Positions 1 through 6,206 of a stretch of 6,908 nucleotides of DNA are shown here, piece after piece. Within the stretch, counting starts at the first letter, position 1, and each line of letters begins with the position of its first letter. The stretch is from Bacteroidota bacterium (GTDB taxonomy: Bacteria > Bacteroidota > Bacteroidia > Flavobacteriales > Flavobacteriaceae). The position numbers and the translations under genes were made by a program. The DNA is taken from assembly GCA_947468985.1 (NCBI GenBank), contig CANINJ010000103.1:1-6908 (forward strand), written 5' to 3'. A model generated the notes under the pieces. It was not told the origin of the DNA. It did no database searches and saw only the letters and a list, made by a program, of their open reading frames with translations.

Positions 1-386
1 ACAGTATCAACTGTTGTTCCTGCTGGATTTGTCAATAATACAGTATTTCCAGCCATTGACAATTTAAAATTGGTGTGCAGTGGACTTCCAGCAACAGTTC
101 GGTTTTTATCGGAAGCCCAAACTAATAAATACTCACCAGGGGCAATTGAAACACTTGGAAAAGTCCATTTATATAGAATTGTTGCATCGTCAGATAGGCC
201 GTAACCCGATAAATTTAAAGTGGTTGCGCCGTTATTGTATAACTCTATCCAATCTTGATAGGAACCGTCTTCATCCATATTGGAGAAAGAATTTGAAGAT
301 AATATTTCATTGATTACAATGTTTTGACTTAAAACGGAATTTGTAATGGCAAGAAAAAACAAAAGGCTAAATAAATTTTTCATCAT
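1..386 (-). CDS. Secreted lamin-tail-domain protein, N-terminal part (C-terminus outside window)
   Basis: Reading the minus strand from ATG at 386-384 gives 128 codons without a stop, running off the left edge. Residues 1-20 form a signal peptide: Lys3, a hydrophobic core LFSLLFFLAI, and likely cleavage after VLS, before Gln21. From about residue 23 the sequence matches a lamin tail domain (LTD): VINEILSSN, an acidic MDEDGSYQDWIELYNNG segment, LSGYGLSDD, a KWTFP strand, IAPGEYLLVWASDKNR, then LHTNFKLS. This LTD pattern is common at the N-terminus of large secreted bacterial proteins, often before a CotH-kinase domain or a type IX secretion C-terminal signal. Neither could be seen here because only the N-terminus is present. 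A second ATG follows directly at 383-381, so the start is uncertain by one residue. The gene is divergent from the sugar operon and probably unrelated to it. The LTD call is firm; any enzymatic role is unknown. Confidence 0.9.
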   Translation of the reverse strand, partial: MMKNLFSLLFFLAITNSVLSQNIVINEILSSNSFSNMDEDGSYQDWIELYNNGATTLNLSGYGLSDDATILYKWTFPSVSIAPGEYLLVWASDKNRTVAGSPLHTNFKLSMAGNTVLLTNPAGTTVDT

Positions 387-605
387 TATATAATGTGTTG
401 ATTAATAATTAGATGAAAATTATGACAATAAAATAAAAAGATTTTTTTTAGTCGGTATTCAACGTTTTTTTTCTTTAAAATGCAGAAAAAATTTAAAAAT
501 AAGAATTGGAGTGTTAAATTACATTTTTAGCAATCAAGGACTTGAATAAAAAGAGATGCAATTCCAATATTTTAAGTATTTAACCGTTTATTAAAGTAAT
601 TTTAA

Positions 606-613
606 TAGATTTA
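606..613 (+). promoter_or_regulatory. Weak candidate -7 promoter element for the sugar operon
   Basis: TAGATTTA matches the Bacteroidota -7 consensus TAnnTTTG at 7 of 8 positions and lies 57 bases before the ATG at 671, in the divergent intergenic region. TTTA at 579-582 could serve as a poor -33 element, with a 23-base spacer. The region is so AT-rich that a chance match is quite possible. A transcription start near 620 would give a leader of about 50 bases. Confidence 0.25.
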
Positions 614-670
614 CATAAATATTAAAAGGAGATGTTTTTTATAAAATCATACTAACAGATAAAAAAATAA

Positions 671-1735
671 ATGTCAATAATAGTTGTAACAGGCGGAGCG
701 GGATTTGTGGGTTCAACCCTTTGTATTAAATTGAAACAGAAGTATCCAAATTATTCAATCATTGCTTTTGACAATTTAAAACGTCGTGGCTCTGAATTAA
801 ATTTATTAGATTTTCAAAAATTAGACATTCCTTTTATTCATGGCGATATTCGTAATTCAGAAGACATTATTGCCCTTGGAAAGTTCGATGTTTTAATTGA
901 AGCTTCCGCAGAACCATCAGTTACAGCTGGACTTGATTCGGATCCAACTTATGTAATTAACAACAATCTATATGGTTCAATTAATTGCTTTAACGCCTGT
1001 TTAAAAAAAAAAGCAAAATTAATTTTTCTTTCAACAAGCAGGGTATATCCAATAGAAACTATTGAAAAAGCTAATTTTACTGAGAAACCAACACGCTTTT
1101 CATTTGATAAAAATCAAACTGAATTAGGGATTTCTGAAAATGGAATTTCTGAAAAATTAAGCCTTAATGGTGCACGTTCATTTTATGGAACTACAAAACT
1201 TTCTTCTGAAATGTTTATCCAAGAATATGCCGCATTTTATGGATTGAAAGCTGCTATTACCCGATTTGGAGTTATTGCAGGGCCTCGTCAAATGGGGAAA
1301 ACAGATCAAGGCGTTGTAACTCTTTGGATGGCAAAACATTTTTGGAACCAATCCTTAAAATATATTGGATATGGCGGAACAGGAAAACAGGTTCGTGACA
1401 TACTTCATGTTGATGATTTGGTAGATTTAATAGACTTGCAAATTCATCAAATAGAAAAGTTTGAAGGCAAAATTTATAATGTGGGTGGCGGGATAGAAAA
1501 TAGTGCGTCTCTATTAGAGATGACGGCTATTTGTGAAAAAATCACTGGAAATAAAATTACAATTGGTTCTGAAACCGAAACAAGACCAGCCGATTTACGA
1601 ATGTTTGTAACCGATAATGCTCTGATAGAAAAAGAAATAGGATGGAAACCAACGAGAAATGTGGAACAAGTTTTTACAGATATTTTTCATTGGATTAAAA
1701 ATAATGAGAAACAATTAGAATCAATTTTAAAATAA
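671..1735 (+). CDS. NAD-dependent epimerase/dehydratase (extended SDR), CDP-paratose 2-epimerase-like, first of two
   Basis: This 354-residue extended short-chain dehydrogenase/reductase is probably a cytoplasmic nucleotide-sugar epimerase. The Rossmann NAD-binding motif TGGAGFVG is at residues 7-14, the NAD-preferring acidic residue is in FDN (Asp34), HGDIRN is at 57-62, STSRVYP at 121-127, the catalytic YGTTK at 172-176 (Tyr172, Lys176), GKQVRDILH at 238-246 and NVGGG at 270-274. STSRVYP lacks the Asp-Glu pair of RmlB-type 4,6-dehydratases and resembles the STNKVYG of CDP-tyvelose/paratose 2-epimerase. GKQVRD followed by a His and a C-terminal substrate region also fits that group. Length is normal and nothing essential is missing. 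The start is the first ATG, after an A-rich leader without Shine-Dalgarno. The next gene starts 2 bases after the stop, which indicates co-transcription. The family is certain; the 2-epimerase reaction and CDP-sugar substrate are inferred only. Confidence 0.9.
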   Translation: MSIIVVTGGAGFVGSTLCIKLKQKYPNYSIIAFDNLKRRGSELNLLDFQKLDIPFIHGDIRNSEDIIALGKFDVLIEASAEPSVTAGLDSDPTYVINNNLYGSINCFNACLKKKAKLIFLSTSRVYPIETIEKANFTEKPTRFSFDKNQTELGISENGISEKLSLNGARSFYGTTKLSSEMFIQEYAAFYGLKAAITRFGVIAGPRQMGKTDQGVVTLWMAKHFWNQSLKYIGYGGTGKQVRDILHVDDLVDLIDLQIHQIEKFEGKIYNVGGGIENSASLLEMTAICEKITGNKITIGSETETRPADLRMFVTDNALIEKEIGWKPTRNVEQVFTDIFHWIKNNEKQLESILK

Positions 1736-1737
1736 AT

Positions 1738-3639
1738 ATGGACATTATAAAAAACATTTTTAAGGATAAAATCAATGTTTTGAGTTTTTTCATTGCTTTT
1801 TTGGGAGCATTTATGCTGATTCCAAATTATTTTGAAGCAGACATAATGCCCCTGCCATTGGCCAATGACTTATTGATGTCATTAGACCCATCATGGGGAA
1901 TTGCGCTAAATTATGTTAAATTAAAAAATTTAACGTGGGGTACAGATGTCGCCTTTACTTATGGACCATTAGCACTTTTTTGTACTCGAGCGGGTTGGGG
2001 AGAAAACAAGTTTACTTTTTTACTTTTTGACCTTTTTATGTTTCTAAACTTTTTTTCGCTTTTTTTTATATCACTAAAAAAGAGCTTTAATAAAGTTATA
2101 ACCGCTTTAATCCTTATTGCATTTTGTCTGTTAGCACCATTGTGGCTTGGTTCATCTAATTCATTGATACTAATGGCTTTTTTAATTTTTTGGATAAGAA
2201 TAAGTTTAGACGAACCCAAACCCATTTATTATTTTTTTCAAATTGCAATAATCACACTTGTTTTTTTTATTAAATTTAATACAGGCCTAATTGCCCTCCC
2301 TTTATTTGTAGCAGGAATTATTTTTAATTTATTTTCAAAAAAAGAGAAAGCCCAATATCTTTTTCTATATGCCTTACTACCATTTGTACTAATTATTATT
2401 TTCAGTAACATATTAAATGTTGCATTAGTTCCCTATTTCAAGTCTGGATTAGAAATGGTAAAAGGATATAATGATGTTATGTTTTTTGATGGAAATATTA
2501 AAAACAGTGCAAAATATTCTTATATATTATTGGCTTTAACAACGGTAGTTTTTCTATTCAATATTTCAGTTTTTGACAAAAGCAAATGGTTCAAAAACGG
2601 AGTTGTACTATTTTTAATTGGCTCATCGGTATTTGTTTTATACAAACAATCATTTGTCAGAGCTGATGGAGGACACGTTTATGATTTTTTCATTTATTTG
2701 CCGTTGTTATTATTGTGTAATTTAGATTTTCACATCTACAACAACAAATGGTTTTTAAAAGTAATAACGCTCGTTATCCTTTTTATACCCTTTAAATTTT
2801 TAGCATTAGAACAAGATAAAACGGTCGAAATTAAAGGTAAATTTCCCAAATCGAATTACATTTCTGGGTTCGATAAATTTACAACAACATCAGGAATGTA
2901 TTTAATGCCCAATGATTATAAATTACCAAACGCTGTTTTGCAAAAAATTGGCAACAATACGGTTGATGTTTTACCTTGGAACATTCTATTATTACTACAA
3001 AATAATTTAAATTACCGTCCAAGACCAGTTTTGCAATCCTATTCGGCTTATACTCAATATTTAGAAAACATGAATTTTAAGCATTATAATTCAAAAAACG
3101 CACCCGAATTTGTAATATATGAAGTTGCTGGGATTGATAATCGGTATGCATTCTTTGATGAATCAAAGGTAAATGTTGCCTTAATAAAAAATTATTTTTT
3201 GATTGAAACATTTGATTTTGATGGAAGAAAAGTACAATTGTTACAGAAAAAGCAAGATTTTAAACCCATTAAACTAGAAAAAATAAAGGAATATGCCATG
3301 CTTTTAAATTCACCTTTAGTTCCACAAAAAGATGTTTTTTATGAAATAGGAATCTATAATTCATTATCAGGAAAAATAACTTCTCTATTTAGCCATGCCC
3401 CAGAAATAAGATTAGAAATGAAAACTTCAGATGGCTACATAAAAGAATATAGAACTTCAAAAATGTTGCTCGAAACAGGAATTTTTTGTAATCAATACAT
3501 TTCTGAAACGAAAAGTTTAAATTCGCTTTTTGATTCAAAAATTGACGACTTAAAAATTAAATATTACATTATTAAACCCGTTGACGAATCATTTTTTAAT
3601 GACAAAATCAGAATCACAGAATATAAAATAACACAATAA
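1738..3639 (+). CDS. Multi-pass membrane protein with large C-terminal soluble domain, possible GT-C type glycosyltransferase
   Basis: This 633-residue protein has about ten or eleven hydrophobic segments in its first 356 residues (roughly 13-30, 92-112, 118-138, 141-155, 163-180, 183-198, 205-230, 260-276, 286-302, 315-328, 338-356). A soluble region of about 270 residues follows. Between the first two membrane segments lies a hydrophilic loop with LDPSWG (49-54) and FTYGPLALF (73-81). Another striking motif, [12 protein letters not shown], is at 307-318. The soluble part has VDVLPWN (409-415), [16 protein letters not shown] (427-442) and DNRYAFFDE (467-475). A many-helix membrane part, an acidic first loop and a C-terminal exported domain resemble the architecture of GT-C glycosyltransferases that use polyprenyl-phosphate sugars, but I cannot place it in a named family. 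Its position between two sugar epimerases and next to a DPM1-like enzyme supports a role in envelope glycan assembly. The next ATG comes 1 base after its stop. A flippase or polymerase role is the main alternative. Confidence 0.8.
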   Translation: MDIIKNIFKDKINVLSFFIAFLGAFMLIPNYFEADIMPLPLANDLLMSLDPSWGIALNYVKLKNLTWGTDVAFTYGPLALFCTRAGWGENKFTFLLFDLFMFLNFFSLFFISLKKSFNKVITALILIAFCLLAPLWLGSSNSLILMAFLIFWIRISLDEPKPIYYFFQIAIITLVFFIKFNTGLIALPLFVAGIIFNLFSKKEKAQYLFLYALLPFVLIIIFSNILNVALVPYFKSGLEMVKGYNDVMFFDGNIKNSAKYSYILLALTTVVFLFNISVFDKSKWFKNGVVLFLIGSSVFVLYKQSFVRADGGHVYDFFIYLPLLLLCNLDFHIYNNKWFLKVITLVILFIPFKFLALEQDKTVEIKGKFPKSNYISGFDKFTTTSGMYLMPNDYKLPNAVLQKIGNNTVDVLPWNILLLLQNNLNYRPRPVLQSYSAYTQYLENMNFKHYNSKNAPEFVIYEVAGIDNRYAFFDESKVNVALIKNYFLIETFDFDGRKVQLLQKKQDFKPIKLEKIKEYAMLLNSPLVPQKDVFYEIGIYNSLSGKITSLFSHAPEIRLEMKTSDGYIKEYRTSKMLLETGIFCNQYISETKSLNSLFDSKIDDLKIKYYIIKPVDESFFNDKIRITEYKITQ

Positions 3640-3640
3640 C

Positions 3641-4702
3641 ATGAACATTTGCATCATCACAGGGTCGTCAGGGTTAATCGGAAGTGAGTCTGTTGCTTTT
3701 TTTGCTCCGAAATTTGATAAAATTATTGGAATTGATAACAATATGCGCCAGGTTTTCTTTGGTGCGGACGCTTCAACAGAATGGAACACAAAAAAGCTAA
3801 CAGAAACAATTCCGAATTTTGAGCACCATCATGCAGATATTCGAAATATCGATGAGTTAGAAAAAATATTCTCTACTTATGGTTCAGACATAAAATTGGT
3901 AATTCATACAGCGGCACAACCTAGCCATGATTGGGCGGCTAATGAACCAATTACAGATTTTACTGTAAATGCTAATGGAACCTTGAACATGCTTGAAGCT
4001 ACAAGATTGCATTGCCAAAAAGCCACATTTATTTTTACATCTACCAATAAAGTATATGGCGATACGCCAAATTATTTACCATTGGTGGAGCTCGAAAAAA
4101 GATGGGAAATCGACGAAAGTCATCCCTATTTTATAAACGGAATAGATGAAAAAATGAGTATCGACCAAACCAAACACTCTTTATTTGGTGCTTCAAAAGT
4201 CGCTGCGGATGTATTGGTTCAAGAATACGGAAAATATTTCGGGATGAATACGGGAGTTTTTAGAGGAGGTTGTTTGACAGGACCAAATCATTCGGGGACC
4301 AAACTCCACGGATTTTTGTCCTACCTTATGAAATGTGCTATTACAGGCGATAAATACACTGTTTTTGGTTACCAAGGAAAACAAGTTCGAGACAACATTC
4401 ACAGTTGGGATTTAGTAAACATGTTTTGGCATTTTTATCAAAAGCCACGTCAAGGCGAAGTCTATAACGCAGGTGGTGGAAGACATTCGAATTGCTCGAT
4501 GGCAGAAGCTATTGAAATGTGTGAAGCCATCACAGGAAAACCTATGAATTACGAATATTCAGAAGACAACCGTATTGGCGATCATATTTGGTGGATTAGT
4601 GATGTTTCTAAATTTAAAGCACATTACCCAGATTGGACTTGGAAGTACAACATCAATGATATTTTGACTCAGATATACGAAAACACGTCTAAAAGACAAT
4701 AA
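3641..4702 (+). CDS. NAD-dependent epimerase/dehydratase-like SDR, second of two, with Phe in place of catalytic Tyr
   Basis: This 353-residue extended SDR is related to the upstream epimerase in length and motif order. It has TGSSGLIG (7-14) for NAD binding, IDNN (31-34), ADIRN (65-69), STNKVYG (134-140) as in CDP-tyvelose/paratose 2-epimerases, GKQVRDNIH (246-254) and NAGGG (276-280). The expected YxxxK is FGASK (182-186): Lys186 is present but the catalytic Tyr is Phe182. From memory, the same [11 protein letters not shown] stretch is widespread in a subfamily annotated as NAD-dependent epimerase, so the change looks like a family trait rather than a mutation; this was not checked. The protein could use another base, catalyse a different step, or be a non-catalytic partner of the first SDR. 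It starts 1 base after the membrane protein and ends with a double stop, TAATAA. The next gene starts 3 bases after its first stop. The fold is certain; the reaction is unknown. Confidence 0.88.
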   Translation: MNICIITGSSGLIGSESVAFFAPKFDKIIGIDNNMRQVFFGADASTEWNTKKLTETIPNFEHHHADIRNIDELEKIFSTYGSDIKLVIHTAAQPSHDWAANEPITDFTVNANGTLNMLEATRLHCQKATFIFTSTNKVYGDTPNYLPLVELEKRWEIDESHPYFINGIDEKMSIDQTKHSLFGASKVAADVLVQEYGKYFGMNTGVFRGGCLTGPNHSGTKLHGFLSYLMKCAITGDKYTVFGYQGKQVRDNIHSWDLVNMFWHFYQKPRQGEVYNAGGGRHSNCSMAEAIEMCEAITGKPMNYEYSEDNRIGDHIWWISDVSKFKAHYPDWTWKYNINDILTQIYENTSKRQ

Positions 4703-4705
4703 TAA

Positions 4706-5440
4706 ATGAAATTAAGTATTGTAATTCCGGCCTATAACGAAGAAGAATCTATAGCCGAAACGATAGATCAAATTGAGGAAGCTTTTTCAAAAGTAGCTAT
4801 TGAGCACGAAATATTTATTGTCAATGACAATTCAAAAGACAACACGATAAAAGTTTTAGAAGAATTGGCTATTAAATACCCAGCAGTAAAATACGAAACA
4901 AATTTAGGCCCTAATGGATTTGGATATGCAGTTCGTTATGGTTTAGAAAGATATTCTGGTGATTGTGTTGCTATAATGATGGCGGATTTATCTGACTCGC
5001 CATTCGATTTGATTCGCTATTATACGACAATGCTAGAAGGTAATTACGACTGTGTTTTTGGGAGTCGTTTTATAAAAGGAGGAAAAGTAATTGACTATCC
5101 TTTTATTAAAAAAGTGATTAATAGAATTGCTAATTTTATTATTAGAATCACGATGAGTATAAAATACAACGACACCACAAACGCTTTTAAATTATACAAA
5201 AGAGAGGTTATTGAGGGTGTAAAGCCCATTTTATCACCTCATTTTAATTTAACTATTGAGTTGCCTCTAAAAGCAATAATTAGAGGTTATTCCTACGCAA
5301 TTGTTGCTAATTCTTGGACTAATAGAAAATATGGGGTTTCAAAATTGAAGATTAAAGAAATGGGAAGTCGTTATTTTTTTATATTAGTATATTGCTTTGT
5401 AGAAAAATATTTTTCAAGAGGCGATTTCTCAAAGAAATAA
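4706..5440 (+). CDS. Family 2 glycosyltransferase, DPM1-like (polyprenyl-phosphate sugar synthase type)
   Basis: This 244-residue GT-A fold glycosyltransferase starts directly with the GT2 motif MKLSIVIPAYNEEESI. VNDNSKDNT (39-47) forms the nucleotide-binding strand. MMADLSDSP (91-99) sits where DPM1-type enzymes carry DADLQHPP. GSRF (119-122), DTTNAFKLYKREVI (156-169), FNLTIELPLKAI (180-191) and a WTNRKYGVSKLKIKEMGSRY segment (204-223) also follow the dolichyl-phosphate mannose synthase pattern. The first Asp of the DxD is replaced (Met92, Ala93, Asp94), leaving Asp94 and Asp97 as metal-ligand candidates. There are no extra transmembrane helices at the C-terminus, only a hydrophobic stretch at about 223-232, so it is likely a cytoplasmic enzyme peripheral to the membrane. 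The family role is transfer of a sugar from a nucleotide donor to polyprenyl phosphate. It is the last member of the tightly packed four-gene set. Donor sugar and acceptor are unknown. Confidence 0.9.
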   Translation: MKLSIVIPAYNEEESIAETIDQIEEAFSKVAIEHEIFIVNDNSKDNTIKVLEELAIKYPAVKYETNLGPNGFGYAVRYGLERYSGDCVAIMMADLSDSPFDLIRYYTTMLEGNYDCVFGSRFIKGGKVIDYPFIKKVINRIANFIIRITMSIKYNDTTNAFKLYKREVIEGVKPILSPHFNLTIELPLKAIIRGYSYAIVANSWTNRKYGVSKLKIKEMGSRYFFILVYCFVEKYFSRGDFSKK

Positions 5441-5453
5441 AAAAGGCATTAAT

Positions 5454-5486
5454 TTTCACACGAAACAAAAAAAATATTTATTTTTG
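5454..5486 (+). promoter_or_regulatory. Candidate Bacteroidota sigma-factor promoter of the lipoprotein gene
   Basis: TATTTTTG at 5479-5486 is an exact match to the Bacteroidota -7 element TAnnTTTG. A TTTC at 5454-5457, one mismatch from the -33 TTTG, lies 21 bases upstream, within the usual spacing. Transcription would start around 5492, leaving a very short leader before the ATG at 5503. It suggests that the lipoprotein can be expressed separately from the operon upstream, though read-through is also likely because no terminator is visible between 5440 and 5503. Confidence 0.5.
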
Positions 5487-5502
5487 TAAAAAAAACAAAG
5501 AA

Positions 5503-6045
5503 ATGAGAACAAAATTTTTTATGCTAGCAATAGTATTAGCAGGAATCTTCAGTAGTTGTAAAAATGAAAAATCGGTTGATTCTTTAGATGTTGTAAAATC
5601 GGAAGTGGTAGACAATAATTTTCAAGTAACACTTGATGTAATTGTTAAAAAGAATGATGATTTTGCTCTATTTTACTCAGAAGATGGTACTTCAAACTTC
5701 ACATTAGCACCAGTATGGATGGGAGTTAAAGGATCCGAAAATGTTCAAAAAGTTGTATTCGCACTTCCAGAAAACACTATTCCTACGCATTTAAGAATTG
5801 ATTTTGGAATTAAAAAGGACCAAGAGCCGATGACTATAATCAATTATAAAATGACCTACTCAGGAAAAACTTTCGAAACTCCAGGAGCAAGTTTTTTTAG
5901 GTATTTTAGACCAAATGAAGAATGTACACAAATTGACAAAGAGAAAGGCCTTATTATACCTGTTAAAAAAGGAGAAAAGTATTTTGGACCATCATTCTAT
6001 CCAGAACAGTTGCTATGTGATGAAATAGTTAAATTGGTAAAATAA
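5503..6045 (+). CDS. Small outer-envelope lipoprotein of unknown function
   Basis: This 180-residue protein begins with a lipoprotein signal: MRTK, a hydrophobic core FFMLAIVLAGI, then the lipobox FSSC with Cys19 as the acylated residue. An in-frame ATG at 5392 would add 37 lysine-rich residues, bury the signal peptide and overlap the glycosyltransferase, so 5503 is the better start. The mature part alternates short hydrophobic and polar stretches (FQVTLDVIV at 40-48, FALFYSEDG at 54-62, VQKVVFALPE at 81-90, THLRIDFGI at 95-103, MTIINYKMTYSG at 110-121), consistent with a beta-sandwich. Cys141 and Cys172 could form a disulfide. I recognise no family. It follows the DPM1-like gene by 62 bases, has a candidate promoter of its own and is followed by a strong terminator. 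The location suggests a role in the envelope together with the glycan genes, but nothing in the sequence proves it. Confidence 0.85.
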   Translation: MRTKFFMLAIVLAGIFSSCKNEKSVDSLDVVKSEVVDNNFQVTLDVIVKKNDDFALFYSEDGTSNFTLAPVWMGVKGSENVQKVVFALPENTIPTHLRIDFGIKKDQEPMTIINYKMTYSGKTFETPGASFFRYFRPNEECTQIDKEKGLIIPVKKGEKYFGPSFYPEQLLCDEIVKLVK

Positions 6046-6062
6046 TCGTAATAAATTCAATT

Positions 6063-6107
6063 AAAAATGCTATTCAATATTTTGGTATTGAATAGCATTT
6101 TTTTTTT
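6063..6107 (+). terminator. Strong Rho-independent terminator after the lipoprotein gene
   Basis: A perfect 17-base-pair inverted repeat pairs 6063-6079 with 6086-6102 around a TTTTGG loop (6080-6085). The core arm is ATGCTATTCAATA. A run of ten T (6098-6107) overlaps and follows the 3' arm. It begins 18 bases after the lipoprotein stop codon and so ends the sugar operon. The stem is AT-rich but long and without mismatch. The A-run before the stem means it could also act on the opposite strand, although no minus-strand gene ends here. Confidence 0.93.
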
Positions 6108-6143
6108 AAATCGTTTAGCCAATTTTTATTAAAAAAATTATTT

Positions 6144-6151
6144 TATATTTA
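6144..6151 (+). promoter_or_regulatory. Candidate -7 promoter element before the second glycosyltransferase
   Basis: TATATTTA matches TAnnTTTG at 7 of 8 positions, lies 37 bases past the terminator and 55 bases before the TTG start at 6207. No convincing -33 element is seen at the right distance. A promoter is expected here because the terminator isolates this gene from the upstream unit, and this is the best candidate in the 161-base gap. Confidence 0.3.
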
Positions 6152-6206
6152 CCACATTGAGTTATTGAAACGTTAATAATATTAAACAAAATAAATACTA
6201 TTAAAA

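Noticed and set aside
80..313. Open frame of 77 residues on the plus strand
   Set aside because: It lies antisense to the lamin-tail-domain gene, whose minus-strand translation has a signal peptide and clear domain motifs. The plus-strand product has no recognisable feature.
415..422. Possible minus-strand -7 element (TAATTTTC on the minus strand) before the lamin-tail-domain gene
   Set aside because: It matches 7 of 8 positions, but no -33 element lies at a suitable distance, and such matches are frequent in this AT-rich region.
632..655. Short frame encoding MFFIKSY just before the first SDR, preceded by AAAGGAG
   Set aside because: The purine run is immediately next to the ATG with no usable spacing, and there is no attenuator-like stem-loop after it. 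Probably chance.
1127..1156. Two near-identical 15-base units encoding GISEN and GISEK in the first SDR
   Set aside because: Thirteen of 15 bases match, but only two copies exist, and similar residues appear, as far as I recall, in homologues at this place, so it looks like family sequence rather than a recent repeat.
3334..3636. Possible relationship between the C-terminal end of the membrane protein and the lipoprotein, both with alternating beta-like segments
   Set aside because: Only a general pattern (for example [10 protein letters not shown] against LRIDFGIKKD) is similar; there is no alignable stretch by eye, so homology is not supported.
5392..5502. In-frame N-terminal extension of the lipoprotein to an ATG at 5392
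   Set aside because: It overlaps the end of the glycosyltransferase gene, encodes a lysine-rich stretch and would place the lipoprotein signal peptide internally. The start at 5503 gives a proper signal and lipobox.
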